64,000 bases of DNA from Ophioderma brevispina (lineage: Eukaryota > Echinodermata > Ophiuroidea > Amphilepidida > Ophiodermatidae). The translations under genes were made by a program, and so were the position numbers. The notes beneath the pieces were generated by a model. It saw only the letters and a program-made list of their open reading frames with translations, did not search any database and had not been told where the DNA came from. This document shows positions 35,786 through 48,424 of this stretch, piece by piece (positions within the stretch are counted from its first letter, which is position 1; every line of letters starts with the position of its first letter). The stretch spans positions 1 to 64,000 of the forward strand of contig JAMKCH010012581.1 of assembly GCA_023653785.1 (NCBI GenBank), read 5' to 3'.

Positions 35786-36079
35786 CTACTGGAGAACGAT
35801 GGGGGTTAGGGTTAATTTACATATATTTTGTGCAGATTGAACGACTCCATTCTTTTCCGTGTATGATTTAATTTCCTTGTTTTGGTGGTGGGGAGAGAGT
35901 GTGCCGTTCGTCTGTCCGGTGGGACGCATGTGAAAGACGTCGGCAACTGCAAATCTGTGATCCATTCGCCATAACATGCATCCTGAAAAGTTCACATTAA
36001 TCCTGTATTGTGGGTCCCCATCTTGATTGCCGGAAATGTACTCACCAGTTACTCTTGATCCGCCCGGCGAAGCGTCACT
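35786..36079 (-). CDS. Candidate exon, unrecognised
   Basis: A good acceptor (ATTTTTATTTCTCAG) at about 36080 opens a minus-strand frame with GGSRVTGEYISGNQDGDPQY, VNFSGCMLWRMDHRFAVADV and HMRPTGQTNGT. The parent frame is 152 codons, one of the longest in the window. A frame of this length is still expected once or so by chance in 64 kb. No domain is recognised. It lies in the large presumed intron of the beta-helix gene and may be unrelated. Confidence 0.22.
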   Translation of the reverse strand, partial: SDASPGGSRVTGEYISGNQDGDPQYRINVNFSGCMLWRMDHRFAVADVFHMRPTGQTNGTLSPHHQNKEIKSYTEKNGVVQSAQNICKLTLTPIVLQ

Positions 36080-36244
36080 GAGAAATAAAAATATTCCTTT
36101 AAAAGGGGAAAGGGCCGCCCAAGGAGTGAGTCTTGTTTTGGTCGTTTCTCTGTGGTTGGAAAATACTTTTGTAAGAAAAGAAACCGGTTTTAGACACCAA
36201 TATCCGAGTGCCTTCGCGAAGTGGTTTATCTGCCTTCGTACCAA

Positions 36245-37780
36245 GTGTTTGACATAGTCAAAAAATAGATATATATTGCCCTACAGCATATAGCATGACA
36301 GTTAGTTGTTGGTGAAAGTTGCACTTGATCGGAGCCCCCCTCCCACATTAGGCGTAGTATGGCGAATAGAAGGAAAATTGCGCAAAGTACGGAAGCTTAT
36401 TTTGTAGATTCATGTACACGGTCCGAACATTGTTTTCAGTGGGTACACAAATTGAACACTCTACTAAGCTAACTACTTGGTTGTTGATTATCTTTTGTTG
36501 CCCTTATAGCCTTGGAAAGGGTTTAGTTCAGATTCGGGAGTGGGATTGGTTATGAGGCCCTGTTTGGCGGAGAAACAGCTGATGGGGTGGATTTTGAGCG
36601 TTGCCTTTGTTGTGGTCCTGAGTGTAACCTGCTTTGCTGATAGTGATGGACTTCAGAAAAAATGCGGGTGTGTGTACCAACTGGAGTTGATTGTGAGTTG
36701 GTTTTAACTTTTTGAGATGTTCATATTTGCAATGAGGTCAATGTACATTTGGCTTATTTACGACGTGGACTTTACAAGAATTTGGACATGGTCTGAAGCT
36801 TTTGACTTATGAAACAAAGATGGTACGGTTTATGGTTGGCCACTTGATTGTGATCTACAATGCTTTTCTTTAACCTTGCACCTACAAATCAAGTGTTGTT
36901 CTTTTCACAAAGTTGACAAGTCGTTCTGACTACGGCGCCCCCCCCACGGGCCTTATTGTGGGAATGTCAATTCTTCCCGAGGCTTTGGTGAGTGTAGACT
37001 CCCGACGAGCGCTGGGGTATCTGGCCGTGCGCGAGGCCGGGCAAGACCTGCGGCTCTGGTTGCCCATCGTCTCTACGCATTCAAGACCTCCCGGCTCTGT
37101 TTCTTTTGACTCCAGCCGCATTCTCCCGTTCTTGATGTCCAGGGAGTGGCAAAGATACCGGTGCGCTTCACTCATTCATCACAATGCTTGCTCTGCTCAG
37201 TAATTATTTCTGCATACCCTTATGGCACCACTTTGCCTCATAAATTTTCTTGGTCAGTTGATCTTCTGCGTGCTTGCCGATATCCCGGTGCGTTTGATAT
37301 CTTCGAACACACCCCCCAACTCGTCTCAACCTAAATAGACGCCTCTAGTAGTTACGCTCGTATTCACCATGCTTGACGTGTTCTTTTGACACTGATCCAA
37401 CGTCGGGCCTCTTACACTACTAGTATACTACTGTTGAGACCCGCCTTTTTATGAACCTAATTTGATCATTAGCGCCTAATGTTTGCATTAACACTGGTAT
37501 ATTTTTGTTTCCAGTGAAGGGTGGTAGTGCTTTTGACCACCTAGCTGTCCAATCAGCCTATTAATTGGATTCCCCCCCGATTTGCCCCAAAATAACTCGG
37601 AATTTCGCGGTTCTCGACTCGTGTGTTTGCGGGGTGGTTATTCTCTTCACCGCGGTCAACCACCGGGCGAGGTTGTGGTTTTAGCTGCTGGAATCACCGG
37701 CCCGACTTTTCCCGGCGTCAAAGTTTAGATACTAAGTCGCGGTCGCACATCCTCCCCCCCGCCCACACCAACACCCATCA
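36245..37780. other. Non-coding, with a short GC-rich patch
   Basis: About 36930-37200 is GC-rich and open on both strands (96 and 81 codons), with no recognisable protein. The rest has no support for genes. Confidence 0.3.
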
Positions 37781-37899
37781 GTAATCCATGTTCGTATTCT
37801 CATTCTGTACAAACTTAAAAACGCCCCCCACCACTTCTACTCAAAAACCAACACAGCAACACACACCATCCCCCGCCACTCTCCTTTACGAATATTTCT

Positions 37900-39560
37900 G
37901 GTCACCTGAGTGTATTACATTTAGCGTTGGGCGCGCGCACTGTTTTCCCCTTTTTTTAGTTTTTTTATTATTGTTACACGCCAGATGGTATTTACTTGAG
38001 TTTATTGGGGTGTCGCTTTTTTTCTTTTTTGTCACATTATTTTTTATTGTTTATAATTGTTTCTCTGCAAATACATTTTCGTAGGTATTCTTTTTAACCG
38101 GTTTGTCACTTTGTAATTTTTTTTTTTGCAGTTTGTTTTCTTATATACTTCTGGGTCCTTATTTCGGTTCAATAAAAAAATTTGTATTACTTTTTAGGTT
38201 TAATACTTGTCTTTTGCTCATTTTAAGATGCTTAATTTATGTTTCATTAATCTTTCGTTGCGTAGTCTTGTTCGATATTGTGAGTGATTCTTATTTTTTT
38301 TATTAAACATGTTAATTTACGTAACGAACGTTGTTCGTATTTATGCTCACGTTTCATTATTTATATTTTGCTGTGGTGTTTCTGTAATTAGTTTTACTAA
38401 AACCACGCCATTCTTCATGAACAAACTCTGTTTTTATTTATCAAACGTGTATTTTTGTGTATTTAGTTGGCATTTGTTATTATTTTTACATTATTTTGTT
38501 TAGTACCTTTTGTATTAGGGCCATGGAATGGATATTAGTTGTCCAATGTTAACCGCCCCAACCCGAATTGTTCAGTTTTGTCAAAATTTATTATTTGGTT
38601 TAAATAGTCATATTTTGCACATCTTAAAGACAAGATCATAACTTTGCAGCTTCTCATAATATCAGGCAGGTCGTTCTGATCATTTTAACAATTTTGTGGA
38701 TGAGGGGGTTGACTTAGTGGTTAATAATGACAACTTTAGATATCCCTACCAACGCTCCTGATCATACTCTGTGATCGAGCTTACAATATTACATCTTTTG
38801 TGAAAAAATTGTGATTTTTTGAAGGAAATATTACTTAAAAGCATCCAACTCGATTTTATCCTCCCTTACTGAAAAAGTCTTCGGTTTTTATTGCCTCCCC
38901 CTATTAGCATATACTAAGATTATGAAGCTCGTTTAGACACACATCTTCTACCTTGACGTGATTAACACATTATATTGAAATCTGAAGAATAATGGAAAAT
39001 GAAAAGTAGTGACATCTTTTTCGAACAGTCACAGGAAACTAACAATCAATCCATTGGCCTTAATGGATTTTTTGTTTTTATTTAACCTATGCTTTATATG
39101 TATTTTTATGTATTTTTTAATTAATTTTAATTAATGTGTTTTTCTTTTAAATTCTTATTTGTTCCGTCTTTCTTTTTTTATTGTTCATTTAGCGTTTAGT
39201 TTTCTTATTTGTCACTCATTGTTAATTGCGTGTATTGTTTGAAGTTTATTTTGTATTTTATTTAATTATTGAAATTTATTTTCTTTTGTTCCATGGGAAT
39301 TTTTTGTTCAGGTATACGTTTGGTGTATAATTACTTGCGTATTATTATTGTATGTATTTTTAATTTTAAGTTAATATTTGTTTTTCGTTTTAAAAGATTA
39401 TTTGTTATTTGCTTTTCTTTTGTATTTGAATTTAGAAGGTTCTTTTTCATCACTGGTTTCAATTGTTAATTCTTTTGAATTTTTTCTGTTGTATTTTATT
39501 AGTGTTTAAAAGATTTTCTTTTGTTTAGCGTTTCTAATTTTGTCAGTTTCTTATTATAAT
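37900..39560 (+). repeat. T-rich, strand-biased low-complexity DNA
   Basis: Long stretches (37950-38500 and 39060-39560) are almost free of A-runs and C on the plus strand but rich in T and TTTTATTT words. Phe/Leu-rich frames here (about 38103-38503, 39269-39469) are products of composition. Confidence 0.6.
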
Positions 39561-41129
39561 TGTCATTTTGGCCACCGCTCCTACTTATTATCCAAACCTG
39601 TGAGTTCAATTTAAGCTGTTGGAGGTGTTAAAAAAAGAAAAAAAGAAAAAAGTGGGAAAAGGCCGGAAAAAAGGGAGAAAGAAAAAAGCCAAAACCAGAC
39701 GGCAAATCTTCTGGTAACAAAACAGCTCAAGAACAAAACTAATACAACAATAAAATCATTCCTTGACCGGATCTTCGACCCAGGACCAACGGGGGGGAAA
39801 TAATTCATGGGTGTTTAGCGCCTTGAGACCGCTGGGCACATAGGAAATTACTATATCTTCGTTTTGTGTAATCTGCTCAATTGATCACAAGGGGATGGAA
39901 TACCGCTCGAGGGCACGATTGACATGACCCAATAGGCTAGTGTTACGTGGAGGATTCCATCCATAGGGTTTGAAAAATATCCTTAAATTTCGCAAGAGGG
40001 GGAGAAAATGGGAGAACTTCTTCGTGGATAAAATCTATGCCGAAGAATTTATTTTTAAGGTCATCGGGTAATCTCGAGCAACTCCTCATATAGTTTCCAA
40101 CCATTATTTTGGAACATCCGCCTATGTAACTAATATCGTGATGTGTAACGTAGAAATCCCCAGTTTGGCTTTGGCTACAGTTTCCTACCGGCGGGCCGGG
40201 TAAACGTGTGTGTATGTGTATGTGTCAAAGACAGGACTGCGAAGAAAGATATATATGTAGTACTACCGTATCGTCCGGAAAACGTAAGGGGTTCTATGGA
40301 GGGATTTTGACATCAGGGGTCTCCGTTAATATGTTTTGTTTTGAATATGTATCGTAATTGGGTCTAAACCTAATTCCTATAGAACCTAGCGAGAATGAGA
40401 AATTGAACGGTTTTTGTCGGGGTACTTCGGTGCTCGCAAAGCCACGGAAAAATAAGGCACGCAATCGCTAGGGGCCCGATATCGCTGTGTACTTACCGGC
40501 CGCCGGAAACCGTTTCCAAAGGGCAAGCAATAGGTGCGCCGTAGGCGACCTAAAAAATATTGCCACCGTAGGCTGCTGGAGAGGGAGAACGGGGAGAGGG
40601 GGATGACGCCAGAGGGAGATGCCGCTTAGCGAGGGGGATGACCCACCCCGCCTCCTCCCCGCCCTAGCGGAGATACAACACGTTTAGTATGCGGGCTTGC
40701 TAAAGAATCGTTCCATTATTTTGCAGGGATATCAATGAACACGGGGCGATGTTTCTTGGATTATGGATTGAATAACTAAGGTTTGTTCTCGATTATAGCG
40801 GTGAACTGTGATTGACTGAGTTTTTTTTTACAAATCTTCGGGTTGTGATGAATTGAGAGTGCAACTCGTGAAAATCTTGCCTGGTTCAAAACTAGATTAA
40901 AAGGCTGTCGCGGGAGGTTCAACTACCATGTGGCGATACTGGGTTGCTCAACGATTTTGACTGCAACGGGAAGTACGTAGTACTGTAGTTGGCATTAAAT
41001 AAGATTTATGACCTCTATGGACTGATTTTATATCGACTATCAGTTATTAGTAATATTCTCGATATATTAATGTCGAGAGTAAAAGAGGAAAAGGACAGCG
41101 ATTAAAGACAGCGATACCGGTCGGCGAGC
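39561..41129. other. Mixed non-coding DNA, possible LINE 5' region
   Basis: It contains an A/G-rich patch (39630-39690), a GTGTGTATGTGTATGTG microsatellite (about 40207-40228) and a purine-rich repeat with GGGGGATGAC (about 40575-40640). The part next to 41130 may be the 5' UTR of the ORF1-bearing retrotransposon. Confidence 0.35.
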
Positions 41130-42030
41130 ATGTCTCGTATAAATACACGAAGTCAACACGCAGAATACCGGACACACCGTCATCGCCACCAGGTAATGCT
41201 GGTCACATGGGAGCCGATAACTCACGGGCGATAATCAGGTTGACTCGTCGCAGTCATCAAATCTCGAAGTACAATTGTACGGGCAAGAGGAATTCAAAAA
41301 TTTGTTAATAGATGCATCAACGATATTAAAGCTAAATTAAAGCAGTTTTGAACTCGCTCTAAACTTTCACTCCCATAACGAACTGATGAAATGGAAGCAA
41401 GGAGGTAGAACCCTCTCGAAAAATAAGGTTTCTCAACTAGAAAAAATTGTGCGGGAACATGATTTACTTTTAGCAAAGGCTGCGAAGCTGAAAATAAAAC
41501 TGGAACGCTATTCCCGAAGGAATAAACCTTTCGTATAGTAGGTCTGTTGGAAAAAAAAACAAGAAAAGGTGATGGATGAGGCAAAAATTCTAGAGACATA
41601 TTAATGATATGGAAGACCCAAAAATTGAAAGGGCCCCAGAGATGGAAAACACCCGTGGAATGAGCGTCCACGGCCATGTTATGTCAAGATGCTTTCATTC
41701 AGGACAGAGATTTATTGTATTTAGGACACAAAGAGAGAAACTCGCTAATGTCCCTTTCTTTATCATTGTGACCTAACTAAGAAAGGATGTAGATGAGAAG
41801 AGAAAGTGGAAAGGGCAAGTATCAGCAGACTTTCAAGCCGGGGACACGCTATCATTTTTTTGGTGGGAAAATGGCGTAATCGACAGGGTATGCCAGCGGC
41901 ATTTTATGCTAAATATGATCTGAGGAGATCGCCGTCGCGGACGTAGGCAGTGGAAATTCCACCGCCCGCGTACTCGTGGAAGAAGCCAGGATCCCCAAAA
42001 GGCCTCTAAAAAGGAGGTATACACAGTGAG
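41130..42030 (+). pseudogene. Tx1/L1-like LINE ORF1, frame-broken
   Basis: It starts MSRINTRSQ (41130). A coiled-coil-like part (KVSQLEKIVREHDLLLAKAA) leads into LERYSRRN with RIVGL after it (41500-41560), the E-x-x-S-R-R-N-N-x-R-I-x-G core of L1-type ORF1 proteins. MEDPKIERA, REKLANVPFFII, RKDVDEKRKWKG and a basic tail (RSPSR, about 41925-42030) follow. ORF1p is an RNA-binding chaperone for retrotransposition. At least four frame changes are needed, so it is dead or badly sequenced. It may pair with the ORF2 at 47986 on the same strand. Confidence 0.75.
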
Positions 42031-42770
42031 ACACAGAAGGTTGACGGTTGGTCTTGGTTCATTTAAGGGTGCTGATTTCGAATCGGTTAGTGTACTTTGA
42101 TAAAAGTGGTGGAAAGTAATCAAATTTGCTATTAAAGGGACACTACCTGATTTTGAAGAGTTATAGAATATGTGATCTTTTTAAGGAATATGTTATTTAA
42201 TCAGTGGTTACATTAGTACAATGGAGAAGTCATTCATAGTTGATCATATCGTTATTCTGAGGTGAAGGAAATTCTTGAAGGAGTGTATTAAAGGGGTATT
42301 CCATGCTTTCAAGGGGAAACTTTTGAATTATAACCCATAATACATATTTACGTACTTCTTCTAACATTGTGCAATAGATTAGTTTGCAAAATATGTGTTA
42401 AAATGAACACAAACATAAGGCAGCACAGTTAGCATTAGCACAGCACGCTATTCATTTTAAAGAGACATTGACACCTTATGGAAGGGACATGCAAAGAATT
42501 TTTTTTTAGTTTTAATTTGATTACAAATAATTACCATCATGGACTGAATTTTTTACAGTATGCAGGAAAATGGTATATCCTGTCGCATGTAAGCTGATTG
42601 CAAAACGTTCTTATGTTGACATCAAATGTAGTTGTGAAATAACTAACACTTCAAGAATTCAAAGGGCAATATCAAATTTAAAATTACATGTTACTCCTTT
42701 TTAATCATTTAAATATTAAATCTATTTTAAGAATAATAATTTTGATAAACCAAAATTATTCAAATCCATC
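42031..42770. other. Non-coding AT-rich stretch
   Basis: Words such as TTAAAGGGACAC (42134) and ATTAAAGGGGTATTCC (42288) resemble MITE ends, but no matching inverted end was found. No gene is present. Confidence 0.35.
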
Positions 42771-43181
42771 AGGTCTTATAAGGTTGGCAGCCCCAAGCGA
42801 CCAAGGCATAAGAAGTTGAAAATTCGGGATAAGCACCCAAGGGCTGATAAGGGCTACGGGAAGTCCACCTAAAGTCCAACCCAGTTTGGGGGGGGCATCT
42901 CGATTTTGCGGCGGCGTGTTGAACGGGGGACCTCGATCAGTGGGTCCTAGTGGTGGTCTCTTCGAAGTATCGCTCGAGTGTACCGCCCTTCCGCCTCCGT
43001 ACCAAGGGGTTCGTCTTCCATCCGGACGCTATGCGAAGAAAACTCTCCTCCGGCCTCCAGGAGATCTCCACGCTGGTTGCAGGGGCTGTGATGCTATCAT
43101 CGATTATCATTTCTGATACAAGACTGCCTCTATTCCATATTCTTCCTCACCCACAATGGGGAACTGGAGGCTAATCCTTAA

Positions 43182-43537
43182 AGGTGCAACGAGAGATTTT
43201 TTTTGGCATACTTATATCGTGTCAATGCAGTGATTCATATAGAGAAGACCCCCGGTAGATTGCTTACCCTGTTTTGGCTATACAGAAATTGCCGTGAAGT
43301 GAAACCAAAGGCGATTTTGATTTGCTTAATTTCAATCTAAAACATACATGAATTTGCTATTTACCTATAAGTAAAATGATCAATGTTTTTACCAAACTTT
43401 CTTTTTACCAAAGAAATTTTTCAGATTAATTCCATCTCACGTGGGGATATTTTTGATAGGAAAACTGTACATTAGTACAAAAATCAGGAATTTCCACATT
43501 TTTAGGGACAACTGATATTGAAATCTCCGCTGCACCC
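43182..43537. mobile_element. TTAA-flanked MITE, AGGTGCA family
   Basis: The ends are AGGTGCAACGAGAGATTT and, from the right end inward, GGGTGCAGCGGAGATTT. TTAA is directly outside both (43178-43181 and 43538-43541), the target preference of piggyBac-type elements. It is 356 bp with no transposase. The start AGGTGCA is shared with 54185-54484. Confidence 0.65.
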
Positions 43538-44479
43538 TTAAACCTAAATATATACGGCCCAGCGCTTTTGTATGGAGACACAAGCCGCCATGGCCAAAGT
43601 TCTTCAGAAAGGTTGGCTTGGCACTACACCTGATTTTCAAGACGCCTAAGCTATAGTTACGCACATGTCCTTGCAAAAAATGGGAGGGGAGACTTAGCAG
43701 TTCAAGCGTTCATCCTCCCTTCGGTCTCTCGACGCCTCCAGAAACTTAACTCGAGTAGTCCAGTGGTGGCCGAATTCCAGGGACTTAAAAATACCCTAAA
43801 TATTTACTTAAGAAGTGGCTGATGGTAGTCCCTTCATACTAGCTTGGGGAATGCGTGCCGTTTGTCCGAGCACTAAACTTTCTTAGACTAGTGAATGTGA
43901 GCAGGGCGGCCGTGACACTTCGCAGTCTCTCATTTATTTTTGGAAACCAGGCTAGATTGGGATGAAAGCGGTTACAGGCTGTGCCACGGTTAATCCTGGG
44001 AAATCCGTCGGTGTCGGCCCGAACCACAGCTTCTTCTGGTCACCTGATTGGGCGTCATTTCTCGTATTGCAAAACCTAAAAGATGAGACACTTCCAGGCA
44101 GGATGACACCATCGTCTGCCTCTCAGATCCCGTTTCCCGAAGATCTATTCTCAGGAACAGTCAATGTTAAGAGCATCACTCAGTTTGAGCCAAGGAGTCC
44201 AATCAGTCCACCGGTGCCCTCATCACCCTGAAGACGATGCGTGGAAGTCGGGGTAGGACTCACTTCCTTCTTTTTTCCGGTGTCAGGCCGATGTCTGCGG
44301 CACAGGCACGTGCACGCCACCACGTAAACGTCTTTCGATCGTTGGGCTATCTTTCGAGCCCGTTCTGCCTTTAGGTCGGGGGACCCCTCCCCCTTGCCAA
44401 AAGATTTGGTGAAGTACATCCAACAAGGAGGGAGGGGTTAGGAGCATTAAAGCCCTTGCCCAAGAAGCTTCTCCGGGTC

Positions 44480-44517
44480 CATGGTGTCAGCCGGAAAATC
44501 AGGCTGAAGACACCATG
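44480..44517. repeat. Hairpin CATGGTGTC / GACACCATG
   Basis: A perfect 9-bp outer stem (44480-44488 with 44509-44517) continues as AGCC/GGCT (44489-44492 with 44502-44505), with a small asymmetric bulge. It lies inside the GC-rich block. Confidence 0.55.
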
Positions 44518-46239
44518 TCCCGGATAATAGGAGAGCATAGCGCGGTGGAGTGGCAGCTCCTCCAGCGGTAGCCGCATCTCTTTTGATGGCGATGGGTCGA
44601 TATGTGTACATTTAAAATCAAAGGGGGATCATCAACCACCCTGCTACTACCTTCGGAGCCCGGATTCACCCCGGTAATATGGAGACGGAAACAATGGCTG
44701 CGGGTTGGTGGGCCGATGCCTACGTTTCCCCAACGGCTATGATTCCCGCGAGTCCTCAAGAAGGTGGATCAGTCACTAACTTGGCACATCTCACTGTGGG
44801 TCCCAGGGGTGAGATCGCTAGTAGGGGGATAAGATCTGTTTTCAATGCGCGGGACCGCCACACGATCCATTGTCCCAGGAAGTGCACATCCACGCTCTGC
44901 CACCGGTCAGGTGCATTTTCCGCGACTATTCTCAGGCGGTCACGCTCTCTGAATAGGCAAGGTGTGAGGATTTTATGTTCTTGACTTAACTCCCCCGTTA
45001 CGTAGTCATGCCAGATCAGAGAGAAACCCAGTGTCTGCAACATCAAAGTTAAATGCGAATTTCTTACAGAATCTTCATAAGGGGGTATAGTGTCCTGACG
45101 TCCGGGCTTACCGCACGACCATCGCAGTACAAGCTTCTATAGGGTTTTTGGGATGGCATGATGGTTTCCGCTACCCGCTTCCTGACCAGCGGTGAAGGCA
45201 TGTTCCTGGTTCGCACTCTGTTGCGTAACCTTGTTCCCGGAATGGGACTTTGTCTCAGTGCTAAAATTCCTTGCACACAAAAGAGTTTGAACCATCCAGG
45301 AGCTTAGTCTCTTGGACTTTTCTAGGAAGAACCACCTTCTTGGTGGCTGTCGCCTGATGCCGAATGGGGTGTGAGATCCAAGTCTTGCTCCTGATGAGGT
45401 ACCTAGCTCCGCTTTGGGCGGGGCTAGGTTACCCTCTTCTTCAACAGACAGGGTCCTCAAAAACCAAATTGTTTTCTTTCTTTACCCGAAAGCGTGTTTC
45501 TGCCACGATTCACCAAGGTTGCATGCCACTCAGCGGTGCCATGGTGCTCGGTTAAGGGCCCTTGAGTTGTATCTGGACCATACAGAGAACATAACGTTAC
45601 GCCAAAACAACTCAACATTGACACCCCGTGGTCCTGCACCTAGACACAATCAGGCCGCTGGATTACCTCAGTCATCCAAGCAGTCATCCGAGATGCGAAT
45701 AAGAAACAAAATATTCGCCTGGCAGGCTCTTTAGTCAGGCGCATGATGTTCAAGTTCAATCCTCATCCTGGGCAGTGGTTCCTCCATCCCACAGTTTTGA
45801 CAACGTAGGATGGAGTTCGGCTTCACCACCTTGCAAACGACATAAAGCGGGTGTGTTGGTTAAAACGGATGTGAAAGGCCGCTGTCCAAATTCTCACAAG
45901 CTCACACGAGTAGATATAATCTGCGAACTCTGCCACCGGATTTCCATGATAGTGTAGGAAAAATCTCGGGGAAGGTACCTATCGCTAGGCGTGTCCTCAG
46001 AAGTGACAGGGCGATATTACATCTTATGACACCCACCCACGATTTGTTTTCTCCACCCGCAAGAAGTTGCTGGAGGTGTACTTATTAGACGGACATGTTT
46101 ATTGCTGGGAAATGGGATAAGATAAACTCACTTCATATTGTGTCCCATCCCACCATTATGACCCTTGTTTTGAAGTTAGTTTGATGGCGAAGTATAATAC
46201 TCAACATTTGCACAAGAAAATTCAAGGTTTGAAAGTAGG

Positions 46240-46760
46240 GGGAATGCATCTTTAATGCCTATATTTTTTAACTGTTTTGCCCCTTTAATGCCATTGGGAT
46301 TCCTACACATCCTAGGTAGAGGACAAATAAGCAATTCATAGGGATCAATAACACCATAATTGATGCTCTTTTATTGTTTTGGTCAGTTGAAAGGGCTTTA
46401 AAATCTTTGAACTGGAAAGATTTAAATGTGATATTTTGAAATCAAGGGAGTGGCACCTTAATGCAAAATTAAAGGATTACCCTTAATGTCTTTTGGGATT
46501 GTATTGGGGCCGTGGTAACTTTATAATGAAAAAGAATCAATGTCTACCATTTATTATTTTGTTATGATTTAAAAAAAATTTGAGACTTGTAAAGTAAGCA
46601 CCGAAACGCCCCTTTAATGAGTTTATTCCCGTCTGGAATTTTTAACTCATAGCAATAGGATAGCAATTTACAGTTGACAAATATTAACAATACGCTGTTT
46701 TAACTTTGAACTGCAAAAACTCCAATTATATGCAAAATCAAGGAGTGCCCTTTAATGCAA
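46240..46760. repeat. Diverged repeats with a CCCTTTAATG core
   Basis: Variants of CCCCTTTAATGC occur at about 46251, 46280, 46452, 46483, 46611 and 46750. Two longer contexts match (AAATCAAGGGAGTGGCACC at about 46440 and AAAATCAAGGAGTGCCC at about 46734), about 297 bp apart. This is an old tandem or dispersed repeat with no coding content. Confidence 0.5.
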
Positions 46761-46920
46761 AATATTTAGGAAACTTGCCACCACTTTACGAAAAAGTACA
46801 CATAAGAGATTTGGAATCAGCAACCCCAAAATTGACAAGAACAGTTCTTTAAACACTTCTGTGGTCACTGTGTAGCCCCTTCAAAAAGTGCCACCCCTGG
46901 CTTCCAAACTATAAGGACGT

Positions 46921-46995
46921 AATAAAGCAGACTAATGTTGCCGCTATGGATTTTGAAAAATCCGCCCGGTAGAGAACGGAACTGTTGATAACACG

Positions 46996-47037
<42 letters not shown>

Positions 47038-47104
47038 AAAAAAAAAAAAAAAAAAAAAAAAAAATAAAAAACAAAAAAAAAAAAACAAAAAAACAAAAAA
47101 AAAA
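46921..47104 (+). repeat. AATAAA plus long A tract, retroposon-like 3' end
   Basis: AATAAA (46921-46926) is followed after about 70 bases by an A tract of roughly 105 bases (46999-47104) with a few C and T interruptions. It could be the poly(A) tail of a retroposed plus-strand transcript. The spacing is longer than usual for a polyadenylation signal, and the tract length may be an assembly estimate. Confidence 0.45.
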
Positions 47105-47985
47105 ATGTTGTTAAAAACTTTTTTTTTAAAAAAAAAGCTTTAAAATAGAGCTATGGTAAATAATAGTTAATAACCTAGCATGGTTTGACTTCTTTCCTTT
47201 CATTTTTATGATAATCTGTAGCTGTGGTGAACTGGGAGTTGATGATTTTTGATAGCGGACAACAATATACTTAGTAAAGATACTGACTGAAATGTCGCTA
47301 AGCATAAGTTTTCAATGAAAAAACTTTGTGAATTAAAGTTGAAGGTTTCAGCAACTTTAATTTGCTAGTTTCCCCTTTAGAGTGTCATACATTGGACAGT
47401 TGAACTGGAAGTGATTTGTAAGGAGAAGACTTTTGTCTGATTTGTATAGAAAAAAATCTACTGTCTATTTATCTATATTAATACCTGTGGTATGGTGTCT
47501 ACGCGTCTATTTTCTCGGAGACCAAGGGTCACACGTTCGTGAAACTTGGTGGGTGGGGTCCTTGACCAAACGAAGACCGAGTATGTATTGGTTAGTGAAT
47601 CGAAGGTCATCAGGGGTCAATCAAGCGTCAAAAAACGTTTTCCAACAGTAGTGCTTTAAAAAATCCAGGTGATCGCGAAACCCGGGGACCGCCCTACGTA
47701 GTATCAAGTGGTGAATGGTGGTCATTTATATCTTTGGGTTTTGCCATATGCTAATGGTTATGTGTATATATAATGTCTAATATTAGGGAGTCATTAATTT
47801 TGTTTACCTATTGTCTGGTTTGTGATTGAACTTGAATACTGGTATCGTCCCTCTGTTTTCAAACCAAAAAATGTTGGTCTCTTCAATGTGTATCAGTCAT
47901 GTTTGTTATGTAAGCCTATGTGCCAATGTATTGCTTTGGTGTATAACAAAGTTCACTTGTTCTGCAGTTTGTGATTTACATAGGA
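47105..47985. other. Non-coding stretch upstream of LINE ORF2
   Basis: No gene is recognised. It lies between the A tract and the start of the ORF2 endonuclease. Confidence 0.35.
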
Positions 47986-48388
47986 ATGGATAAGAACTCT
48001 ATTGGCTTTACTCAATGAAATGCTTGTGGTCTTGGGGATCGTCTTAAACGGGCACAGGTGTTTGCATGGTTACTAAATAAGTCGGCTGCTGTTTTTCTTT
48101 ATCCCACGAAACCCATTCTACCAAGGATTGTGAAAATCTGGAAGATGACTGGGAAATAAAGATATTTATTCTCTCTGGTACTTCAAGTTCTTGCGGGGTT
48201 GCATTATGTTCAAGAATTTTGGTAATTTTGAAAATAATTAGGAGTATAGGGATACAGATGGGCGAGTTTAATTTTGGCGGTTGATTAAAATGGTAACATT
48301 TAACAATCATTAATGTATATGGGCCAAACATAGATGATCCATTATTTTTGATAATATGAAAAACATGCTTGTGATTTTAAAGTGATTT

Positions 48389-48424
<36 letters not shown>

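Larger units (their letters stand above)
42771..45960. other. GC-richer block with frames on both strands, unassigned
   Basis: Base composition is clearly GC-richer than the neighbours. The best candidate frame is on the minus strand at about 44820-45120: PPYEDSVRNSHLTLML, then QTLGFSLIWHDYVTGELSQE, HKILTPCLFRERDRLRIVAE and NAPDRWQSVDVHFLGQW. It looks like genuine protein but I cannot name it. A plus-strand piece near 45800-45955 has CPNSHKLTRVDIICELC, possibly a metal-binding knuckle. The block lies between the Tx1-like ORF1 and ORF2 and may be a separate mobile element. Confidence 0.35.
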